A DNA stretch of 12,026 nucleotides from positions 1-12,026 of the forward strand of contig JAOPVN010000076.1 of the NCBI GenBank assembly GCA_025966175.1. The letters are read 5' to 3'. Under the pieces are notes generated by a model that worked only from the letters and a program-made list of their open reading frames with translations, was not told the DNA's origin and made no database searches. How positions within the stretch are numbered: the stretch's first letter is position 1; each line of letters opens with the position of its first letter. A program made the position numbers and the translations under genes. Positions 1 through 6,400 of the stretch are shown here, in pieces. The stretch comes from Modestobacter sp. GTDB lineage: Bacteria > Actinomycetota > Actinomycetes > Mycobacteriales > Geodermatophilaceae.

Positions 1-314
1 TCCTCGGCCACCAGCACGAGTTCGGCGGCGCCGCCCAGCGGTGCCGGACCGGCGCAGGCGACGACGATCGCCCGGGCGCCCGGTTCACCGCCCCAGGCCA
101 GCCCGGTCACCGACCAGCCGCCCGGCATCGGGTCGGGGACCCAGGCGGGCACGCGAGCATCGGCGCAGACGGCGCTGATCGCGTCGTGGGCGACGACGGC
201 GGTGTGGTGCAGCGGGGTGACGGCCGCGTGCAGGTGACACCAGCCCTCGGCGGTCGCTGCGGGCCTGAGCACCAGCGCCTCGCCGCAGCGCGGGCAGACC
301 GGGGAGACACTCAT
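1..314 (-). CDS. DUF6758-like zinc-ribbon protein, 5' part (runs off left edge)
   Basis: Reading leftward from an ATG at 314-312, an open frame of 104 codons reaches the window edge without a stop, so the C-terminus is missing. The protein begins MSVSPVCPRCGEALV and has C7-x2-C10 and C26-x2-H29, which look like a small zinc ribbon. It continues with conserved-looking stretches VPAWVPDPMPGGWSVTGLAW and ACAGPAPLGGAAELVLVAEE. From memory this matches the actinobacterial DUF6758 family, sometimes loosely labelled phosphotransacetylase, whose function is unknown. No membrane segment is visible in this part. The Nudix gene diverges from it across a gap of about 100 bases. Family assignment is from recalled sequence resemblance; any biochemical role would be guesswork. 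Confidence 0.75.
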   Translation of the reverse strand, partial: MSVSPVCPRCGEALVLRPAATAEGWCHLHAAVTPLHHTAVVAHDAISAVCADARVPAWVPDPMPGGWSVTGLAWGGEPGARAIVVACAGPAPLGGAAELVLVAE

Positions 315-399
315 CGCCGCTCACCGTCCTGTTCCGGGTGGTGTTCGTCAAGCATCGGGTGGGTGTGCACCGCGCGCTGGGTGGACTCCCCGCCCTCCG

Positions 400-405
400 T
401 AGCCT
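400..405 (+). promoter_or_regulatory. Possible -10 element for a leaderless Nudix mRNA
   Basis: TAGCCT fits the actinobacterial TANNNT -10 pattern, and its last T lies 8 bases before the GTG at 413, as expected for leaderless transcription. No convincing -35 is visible. This is weak evidence on its own and is offered mainly because no Shine-Dalgarno precedes either candidate start. Confidence 0.25.
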
Positions 406-412
406 CGCCGAC

Positions 413-826
413 GTGGACGTCCCGTTGCCGGAGGTGCCGTGCGTGGGCGCCGTGGTGCACGACGCCCAGGGCCGGTTGCTGCTGATCCGCCGCGGTCACG
501 CCCCCAGCGCAGGCCTGTGGTCGGTGCCCGGCGGCCGGATGGAGGCCGGGGAGTCCGAAGCCCAGGCCGTCGTCCGGGAGGTGGCCGAGGAGACCGCCCT
601 GCGGGTGCACCCGGAGGGGGTGCTGGGCCGGGTGCGGATCGACGGGGACGGCCTCGTCTTCACCGTCACCGACTGGGCGTGCAGGCTGCTGGAGCCCGAG
701 CAGCTGCCGGTCGCCGGGGACGACGCCGCGGACGTCGCGTTCGTGGACGCGGCGGGGCTCGCCGCGCTGGACATGGCGCCGGGCGTGGTGGCGGCCCTGT
801 CCCGCTGGGGCGTGCTCCCCCGGTGA
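413..826 (+). CDS. Nudix hydrolase
   Basis: This is a Nudix-family pyrophosphohydrolase, which cleaves a nucleoside diphosphate linked to another group; the substrate cannot be read from sequence. The Nudix box is clear: GRMEAGE, seven residues, then REVAEETAL, fitting Gx5Ex7REUxEExGU except that the late Gly is Ala. Upstream, VGAVVHDAQGRLLLIRRG and GLWSVPGG are typical of the fold. The start is uncertain. An in-frame GTG at 338 gives 162 residues, but codons 338-412 have weaker G/C third-position bias than what follows. GTG 413 gives 137 residues, a usual single-domain length, and sits just after TAGCCT (400-405), a possible -10 for a leaderless message. Neither start has a good Shine-Dalgarno. 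The gene is convergent with the MaoC gene and ends before a strong hairpin. Confidence 0.9.
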   Translation: MDVPLPEVPCVGAVVHDAQGRLLLIRRGHAPSAGLWSVPGGRMEAGESEAQAVVREVAEETALRVHPEGVLGRVRIDGDGLVFTVTDWACRLLEPEQLPVAGDDAADVAFVDAAGLAALDMAPGVVAALSRWGVLPR

Positions 827-829
827 GCA

Positions 830-860
830 CGCGGGCGCCCCGTCTGCCGGGGCGCCCGCG
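830..860. terminator. Bidirectional hairpin between convergent genes
   Basis: A perfect 12-bp inverted repeat, cgcgggcgcccc and ggggcgcccgcg, is separated by the 7-base loop gtctgcc. It lies exactly between the Nudix stop (826) and the MaoC stop (868). It lacks a T tract on either side, as is common for actinobacterial hairpin terminators, and could serve both genes. Confidence 0.7.
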
Positions 861-867
861 CGGGAGC

Positions 868-1374
868 TCACGTGCGGACGGGCTCGGGGCGGCCGGGCTG
901 CTCGCCGCCGCGGCTCTCGCCGTAGCTGCGCTTGGGCACCATGACCTTGCGCCGGAAGGTGCAGACGACGGTGCCGTCCTGCTTGTAGCCGATGGTCTCG
1001 ACGTAGACGACGCCGCGGTCGTCCTTGGACTTCGACTCGTTCTTGTCCAGGACGGTCGTCTCGCCGTAGATGGTGTCGCCGTGGAAGGTCGGGGCGATGT
1101 GCTTGAGCGACTCGACCTCGAGGTTGGCGATCGCCTTGCCGGAGACGTCGGGGACGCTCATGCCCAGCAGCAGCGAGTAGATGTAGTTGCCGACGACGAC
1201 GTTCTTGCCGAAGTCAGTGGTCTCCGCGGCGTAGTGGGCGTCCAGGTGCAGCGGGTGGTGGTTCATGGTGATGAGGCAGAACAGGTGGTCGTCGTACTCG
1301 GTGACGGTCTTGCCGGGCCAGTGCTTGTAGACGGCCCCGACCTCGAACTCCTCGTAGTACCGGCCGAACTGCAT
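868..1374 (-). CDS. MaoC-family dehydratase (hot-dog enoyl-CoA hydratase type)
   Basis: This is a 168-residue single hot-dog domain protein of the MaoC/(R)-specific enoyl-CoA hydratase family, expected to add water to or remove it from an acyl-CoA in the cytoplasm. Visible features are GRYYEEFEVG near the N-terminus, the hydratase segment TMNHHPLHLDAHYA (His43 at the catalytic His position), and the C-terminal FHGDTIYGETTVLDK and KVMVPKR. The catalytic Asp of PhaJ-type hydratases appears to be Asn38 here. From memory, mesaconyl-CoA/methylmalyl-CoA dehydratase-like members and mycobacterial Rv2499c-like proteins share a similar MNxxPxHxD segment. The start at 1374 is preceded by GGGAG seven bases upstream; an ATG at 1398 would add eight residues but has no ribosome site. 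No pathway partner lies beside it, so the substrate is unknown. Confidence 0.88.
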   Translation of the reverse strand: MQFGRYYEEFEVGAVYKHWPGKTVTEYDDHLFCLITMNHHPLHLDAHYAAETTDFGKNVVVGNYIYSLLLGMSVPDVSGKAIANLEVESLKHIAPTFHGDTIYGETTVLDKNESKSKDDRGVVYVETIGYKQDGTVVCTFRRKVMVPKRSYGESRGGEQPGRPEPVRT

Positions 1375-1507
1375 CTGGCTGCTCCCGCTGGTCGACATCA
1401 GGCGACGGACGCCGGCGCCGGTGGGAGTGCCCGGGCAGCCCCGTCCGCGGTTGCGGAAGGCGAGCTGTCCGCCACGGAGCGACGATGACCCGTCTGGACG
1501 GGCGCCG

Positions 1508-1517
1508 ATCCTACGAT
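1508..1517. promoter_or_regulatory. Overlapping divergent -10 elements
   Basis: The sequence atcctacgat contains TACGAT on the plus strand (1512-1517) and TAGGAT on the minus strand (1513-1508), both fitting TANNNT. The plus-strand element predicts a transcript start at 1524, exactly the first base of an in-frame GTG, so the membrane-protein message could be leaderless. The minus-strand element could serve the MaoC gene with a leader of about 125 bases. No clear -35 hexamers are visible. This is the only TA dinucleotide between 1399 and 1523. Confidence 0.4.
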
Positions 1518-1523
1518 GGCCGG

Positions 1524-2024
1524 GTGCAGCTGCAGTCCGACCCCGACCTGCCGGCCGTCGCCGAGGTGGTCTCGCTGAGTCCGGCCGGCCGCATCGCCCG
1601 GCTGGCCGCCGTCGTCGCCGTGCTCGCCGTGGTCCTCGCCGGCACCGTGTGGGGAGACGACCACGCCTTCCCGTTCGGCCCGTTCCGGATGTACTCCACC
1701 CGCGCCGACCCGAACGCAGCGGTCATCTCCACCCGGGTGGTGGGGCTGACGGCGGCCGGTGAGGAGGTGCGGCTCTCCGGTGGGCAGGTCGGGCTGCGGC
1801 GAGCCGAGTTCGAGGGCCAGCTGCCCCGGATCGAGGCGCACCCCGAGCTGCTCGGGCTGCTCGCGGACTCCTATGCCCAGCGACACCCGAACGCGGCGGA
1901 ACTCGTGGAGGTGCAGGTGGTGCAGCGGCACTTCGAGCTCTCCAGCGGCCAGCAGACCGGCGTCTTCGACGACCGCGTGATCGTCGACTACGACCTGTCC
2001 GGCCGCGCGGGGGGCGGCAAGTGA
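1524..2024 (+). CDS. Single-pass membrane protein paired with HTTM protein
   Basis: No named family is recognised. With GTG 1524 as start the product has 166 residues: a short cytoplasmic N-terminus, one hydrophobic segment (RLAAVVAVLAVVLAGTVWG, about residues 26-44), then a probably extracytoplasmic domain opening with DDHAFPFGPFRMYSTRADPN. I recall similar WPF/FPF-x-x-Y/F-x-MYS motifs in small proteins encoded beside HTTM genes, but cannot verify this. The start choice rests on the -10-like TACGAT placed exactly for a leaderless GTG and on third-position G/C rising from 10/13 to 19/20 at that codon. The alternative ATG at 1485 adds 13 residues and has GGAG five bases upstream. The stop overlaps the next start (GTGA), so the two genes are translationally coupled and probably work together. 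Confidence 0.8.
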   Translation: MQLQSDPDLPAVAEVVSLSPAGRIARLAAVVAVLAVVLAGTVWGDDHAFPFGPFRMYSTRADPNAAVISTRVVGLTAAGEEVRLSGGQVGLRRAEFEGQLPRIEAHPELLGLLADSYAQRHPNAAELVEVQVVQRHFELSSGQQTGVFDDRVIVDYDLSGRAGGGK

Positions 2025-2959
2025 GGACCTCTGCCCAGACCCCGCCCGCGCGCCGACCGGTCGAGACGCCGGCGACCTCACCGGAGACGTCACCAGTCAC
2101 GCCGGCGAGGTCGCAGTGGTGGTTCCGGCCGGTGCCGCTGGCTCGGATCGCCGTCTTCCGGGTGATCGCGTACCTGTTCATCCCGATCGACGTCTTCGTG
2201 ACCACGGCCTGGGTCCGCGCGCACGCCGACGTGCCCACCGAGTGGTACCAGCCGTTGCTGATCGGCCGGCTGCTGCACCTGCCGACCCCGACCCACACCG
2301 TGGTCCTCGTCGTGCAGTGGGCGCTGGTGATCGCCGCAGTGGCCGCCGCCACCGGCCGGGCTCCCCGGCTGCTGGGCACCGCCGTCTTCCTCCTCTACGG
2401 GGAGTGGATGGTCATCGCGATGAGCTACGGCAAGGTCGACCACGACCGGATCGCCTTCCTCGTGGCGCTGGCGGTGCTGCCGACGATCGGGCGGGCCCGC
2501 TTCCGGGACCGGCGCTCGTCGGAGTCGGCCGGGTTCGCGATGGCCGCCGTGCTGGTCGCGGTGATGCTCACCTACTTCCTGGCCGCCTGGGCCAAGATCC
2601 GCTTCGGCGGCTGGGACTGGCCCACCGGCGCGACACTGACCCGCGCGGTGGTGCGCCGCGGCACCGACCTGTCCCACTGGACGTTGGACGTGCCCTACCT
2701 GCTGCCGGCAGCACAGTGGGTGATGATCATCTTCGAGCTGGCGTCGCCGTTGATCCTGCTGGTGCGCGGTGACCGGGCACGGATCGGCCTGGTGCTGTTC
2801 CTGCTCGGCTTCCACGTCATGGTCTACGCCGGCGTCGGGATCATCTTCCTGCCGCACTGCATCGCGATCCTGTCCATCCTCCCGTGGGAACGGCTGACCA
2901 CGCTCCGGCGCCGAGCCACCCTCGACACCGCGCCCGCCGCGAGTCCCGCCTCCGGCTGA
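2021..2959 (+). CDS. HTTM-domain-like polytopic membrane protein
   Basis: A 312-residue integral membrane protein resembling the HTTM domain (the transmembrane region shared with vitamin K-dependent gamma-carboxylase). A polar, Pro/Thr-rich N-terminus of about 38 residues precedes hydrophobic segments near 42-63, 93-110, 114-134, 144-157, 168-189, 228-248 and 255-290. Family-like landmarks are FRVIAYLFIPIDVF, SYGKVDHDRIAF, and YFLAAWAKIRFGGWDWPTG, which recalls the Ala-x-x-Lys...Trp-x-x-Gly pattern of HTTM proteins. No lumenal carboxylase domain is attached, so carboxylation should not be assumed; most bacterial HTTM proteins have no assigned activity. The GTG start overlaps the previous stop by four bases and is preceded by a G-rich run (ggggggcgg) suited to ribosome binding. 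Confidence 0.75.
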   Translation: MRTSAQTPPARRPVETPATSPETSPVTPARSQWWFRPVPLARIAVFRVIAYLFIPIDVFVTTAWVRAHADVPTEWYQPLLIGRLLHLPTPTHTVVLVVQWALVIAAVAAATGRAPRLLGTAVFLLYGEWMVIAMSYGKVDHDRIAFLVALAVLPTIGRARFRDRRSSESAGFAMAAVLVAVMLTYFLAAWAKIRFGGWDWPTGATLTRAVVRRGTDLSHWTLDVPYLLPAAQWVMIIFELASPLILLVRGDRARIGLVLFLLGFHVMVYAGVGIIFLPHCIAILSILPWERLTTLRRRATLDTAPAASPASG

Positions 2960-2961
2960 GT

Positions 2962-2976
2962 TGGGTCCTCAACCCA
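2962..2976. terminator. Weak hairpin between convergent genes
   Basis: TGGGT and ACCCA flank the 5-base loop CCTCA in the 24-base gap between the HTTM and WXG100 stops. The stem is only 5 bp and there is no T tract, so the terminator call rests mainly on position. Confidence 0.3.
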
Positions 2977-2983
2977 GGCCCGG

Positions 2984-3277
2984 TCAGAGCAGAGCCCCGA
3001 TGCGCGCGGCCATCTCCGCCTCGTGCTGCTGGTAGGCCGACGCCACGCTGGTGAGCAGCTGGCCCATGCCGGTGAGCGCCTCGCTCACGCCCTGGCTGGA
3101 CAGCCGCCACTTCTCGTAGAGCTCACTGAACTGCACCGCGGCCTGGCTGTCGGTCCAGCCCTCCAGCACCGAGCTGTTGATGCCCGCGGACAGGGTGGCG
3201 TGGCGGGACGCCGTGTCCGCAGCCTCGGCCTGGCACTGCCCGGCCATGGCGTTCAGCGTCGCGATCTCGACCTTCAT
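2984..3277 (-). CDS. WXG100-family (EsxA/EsxB-like) protein
   Basis: A 97-residue, helix-rich protein of the WXG100 family, the small helical-hairpin substrates of type VII (ESX) secretion. It has no signal peptide, the right length, and a central turn GWTDSQAA at 40-47, so the family WxG motif is WTD here. The C-terminal helix contains Y82-QQH-E86, which matches the YxxxD/E export signal of mycobacterial type VII substrates. The start is well supported: AGGAGG lies four bases before the ATG. It stands alone rather than as the usual tandem EsxA/EsxB pair, so a homodimer is likely. It diverges from the EccC-like ATPase gene, its probable secretion motor, across 153 bases. It could instead be a non-secreted WXG100 relative, but the YxxxE tail argues for export. 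Confidence 0.9.
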   Translation of the reverse strand: MKVEIATLNAMAGQCQAEAADTASRHATLSAGINSSVLEGWTDSQAAVQFSELYEKWRLSSQGVSEALTGMGQLLTSVASAYQQHEAEMAARIGALL

Positions 3278-3281
3278 GGTT

Positions 3282-3287
3282 CCTCCT
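3282..3287 (-). promoter_or_regulatory. Strong ribosome binding site of WXG100 gene
   Basis: On the minus strand GAGGAGGAACC directly precedes the ATG, giving a near-ideal AGGAGG with four bases to the start. It excludes the longer upstream reading of the same frame and suggests high translation, as expected of an abundant secreted substrate. Confidence 0.85.
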
Positions 3288-3318
3288 CGATCCTCCGGGG
3301 ACGTCCCGGTGGAGTCGA

Positions 3319-3324
3319 ACCGTA
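3319..3324 (-). promoter_or_regulatory. Possible -10 of WXG100 gene
   Basis: TACGGT on the minus strand fits TANNNT and would start transcription near 3312, giving a leader of about 35 bases that contains the AGGAGG site. No clear -35 is visible. The same hexamer occurs upstream of the DUF6912-like gene (8189-8194). Confidence 0.35.
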
Positions 3325-3345
3325 GGGGCGCCGAGAACCGCTCCG

Positions 3346-3380
3346 CTGTGGCTGTCCACAGGCCCGGCCGCCATCCACAG
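3346..3380. promoter_or_regulatory. CCACAG inverted and direct repeat in divergent promoter region
   Basis: CTGTGG (3346-3351) and CCACAG (3356-3361) form a perfect 6-bp inverted repeat with a 4-base spacer. A second TCCACAG (3374-3380) repeats the first (3355-3361) exactly 19 bases on, about two helical turns. The cluster lies between the divergent WXG100 and FtsK-like genes, where a shared operator would be expected. TGTCCACA within it also resembles a DnaA box. The binding protein is unknown. Confidence 0.4.
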
Positions 3381-3430
3381 ATCCCGATCCAGCGCCCCAC
3401 GAGCGGGCTCCCGCCGGGCACGCTCGCCGG

Positions 3431-6400
3431 GTGCCGACCTCCCTCACCCCGACACCGCCGGCCCAGGAGCCGGGCGATCGGACCTGGACGCTGTGGTCTG
3501 CGGACGGTGCGGTGGACGTCGACGTGCGGGTCCCCGACGACGGCGTCCTCGGCGACGTCCTCGGCGTCCTGTCCACCGCTCTGGGTCTGCCGGCGGTCGA
3601 GCTCTGGTCGGGGTCAGTGCCGCTCCCGCCCGGCACGCCACTCACCGCGCGCCCGGTGCGGCACGGCGCGGTCCTCGGGCTCGGACGGCCGGGCCCACGC
3701 GATGCCGCGGACCGGTCCTCCGGTGCACTGGAGCTGCACGTCACCGGAGGACCCGACGCCGGCCGCACCATCCCCCTGTCGCAGGGAGACCTCGTGCTCG
3801 GGCGGAGCGCCGGCTGCGGCCTCACCCTCGCCGACCCCGACGTCTCCCGCCGGCACGCCGTCGTGTCCGTCGCCGAAGGCCGCGTGACGGTGGCCGACCT
3901 GGGCTCGTCGAACGGCACCTCGCTGTGCGCCGCGAGTGAACCGTCCGCGCCGGTCGGGCCCGGGGCCCGGGAGTGGCCGGTCGATGGCACGGTACGGCTG
4001 GGCTCCAGCACCGTGCGGCTCACCGGCCCCCGCGGCGCACCGCTGCAGCAGGCCGCCGCCGCTGGAGGGCGGCACCTGGTCCGACCGCTCGGCACGTCGC
4101 CCCGGCCCCCAGTGGCCACCGTCGTGCGTCTGCCGCCCCCGCCGACCGAGACCACCCGCCGCCGGCTGGGCTGGGTGGCGGTCGCGCTGCCGGCGGCGGG
4201 TGGCCTGCTGATGGCCTGGCTGCTGTCGACGCCGCAGTTCCTCTTCTTCGCGCTGCTGAGCCCCCTCGTCGCGGTCGCCAGCTGGGCGTCGGACCGGATC
4301 ACCGGGCGGCGCACGCACCGCCGGTCGCTCGCCGACCACGATCTCGCCCGCGCCCTGGCCGACGCCGAACTGCGAACCGCCGTCGCCGCCGACCTCGCCG
4401 AGCGTGACCAGGAGCAGCCCGACTCGGCGTCGCTCGCCGCGGCGGCGCGCCGCCGGTGCACCCCGCTGTGGTCTCGCGTCGCAGCCGAGCCCGCCGGACT
4501 GACCGTCCGCCTGGGCACCGGACCAGGACCGACGCGAGTGACCAGGATCGAACCGGACGGCGGCCGCTCCCCCGCGGTCGCCGAGCACGTGCCGGTCACG
4601 CTGTCGCTGCCGACGTGCGGCGCCCTGGGCGTCGTGGGACCACGAGCATCCGCCCTGGGCGTGGCCCGCTCCGTGGTCTGCCAGCTCGCCGTGCTCACCT
4701 CTCCCGCGCAGCTCCAGTTGGTGCTCGTCTGCAGCGCCCAGCGGTCGGCGCAGTGGCAGTGGGCGCGCTGGCTGCCCCACCTGCGCACCGTGGTCGGACC
4801 GGGCGAGGCATTCCCGACCGATCTCCTGGGCGCCGCGAGCGCGGAGCAGTCAGTCGCGGCACCGCGCACCGTGGTCGTGCTGGACGGCCCGCTGGACCCG
4901 GCGGTCGGCGAGGCGCTGGCCCGCGCGGGCGACCGGGTCCTCCGGCTCGACCTCGCCGAGTCCGAAGCTGCCCTGGCCCTGCCGACGGCCGCCCGGCTTC
5001 GAGTGACCGGCGAGACCGGCTCGACCGGGCGGTTGCTGGTCCCCGGTCCAGAGCCGGAGCGCCCGCTGACGCTGGACGCGGTCAGTGACGCGACCGCCGC
5101 CACGATCTGCCGGGACCTGGCCGGGCTCACGGCGCCGGCCCCGGCCGGCGGGCTGCCGGACACCGCACGGCTGCTCGACCTCCCGGCGGCCGGACTCCAG
5201 CTCGGCGGCGGCCGGACAGCAGGCACATGGGACCGCAGCCGCAGTCGCCTCCTCGCCGTCCTGGGCACGACCGGCCGGGAGGCGCTGAGCGTCGACCTGG
5301 CCGCGGACGGGCCGCACGCGCTGATCGCCGGGACGACGGGCGCGGGGAAGTCCGAGCTGCTGCAGACACTGGTGGCGAGCCTGGCCCTGCACCACCCGCC
5401 CGACCGGTGCAGCTTCCTCCTGGTCGACTACAAGGGCGGGGCGGCGTTCGGTGAGGCAGCGGCGCTGCCGCACACCGTCGGCGTCCTCACGGACCTGGAC
5501 CACCAGTCGACGGCTCGGGCACTGCGCTCACTCACAGCCGAGCTCACCCGGCGGGAGCGACTGCTGGCCGAGCACCGCGCCCGCGACCTCGCCGACCTGC
5601 CGGAGACGGTGCGCGCCAGCCGACTGGTCATCGTCGTCGACGAGTTCGCCACGCTCGCCGAGGAGCTGCCCGGCTTCGTCACCGGCCTGGTCGGCATCGC
5701 GCAACGGGGCCGGTCCCTCGGTGTCCACCTCGTGCTCGCCACCCAACGGCCGGCGGGGGTGGTCAGCCCGGAGATCCGGGCCAACTGCTCCCTGCGGATC
5801 TGCCTGCGCACCACCGACGAAGGCGATGCCCGTGACGTGCTGGGCAGCACCCTGGCCGCCCACCTGCGTCCGGACCGGCCGGGACGGGCGTACGTGCGGA
5901 CCGGCTCCGCGGCTCCCGTCCTGCTGCAGGTGGCCCGGGTCTCGGGCAGCAGCGCGGCGACGGAAGCCGCAGTGGCCGCCCGCCGGTGCCGGTGGCCCTC
6001 CACCTCCGCCGGATTCCCGGCCCCTCCCGCGACGGCAGCTGTCCCGAGCGACCTGCAGCAGGTGGTCGCCGCCGTGGGCGACCGGGCGAGGTCCGAGGGA
6101 CTCGCACCGCCGGACCGCCCCTGGCTGCCACCCCTTCCCGACCGGCTGGCAGCGACCGATCTCGACCGGTGGGCGGTCGGGGCCGGGTCGCCACGGCTGC
6201 TGATCGGGTTGCTGGACGCACCCGACGAGCAGGCCCAGACCCCGCTGGAGCTGGACCTGGGAACGGCTGGCGGCTGGCTGCTGGTCGGTGGGCCACGCAG
6301 CGGGCGGACGACAGCGCTGCGCAGCGTGCTCACCGAGGCGGTACGCCAGCTTCCCCCCGGCGCGCTGCACGTGCACGTCCTGGACCACGGAGGCGGGGCG

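Noticed and set aside
439..1488. Plus-strand open frame of 349 codons
   Set aside because: It overlaps the Nudix gene in another frame and the MaoC gene in antisense; both of those have clear family motifs.
3278..3421. Upstream extension of the WXG100 frame to 145 residues
   Set aside because: The extension has no family similarity, exceeds normal WXG100 length, and is bypassed by an AGGAGG site placed four bases before the ATG at 3277.
3274..5268. Minus-strand open frame of 664 codons
   Set aside because: It is antisense to the FHA-FtsK gene, Ser/Arg-rich without motifs, and it overlaps the WXG100 start region. It is a GC-driven shadow.
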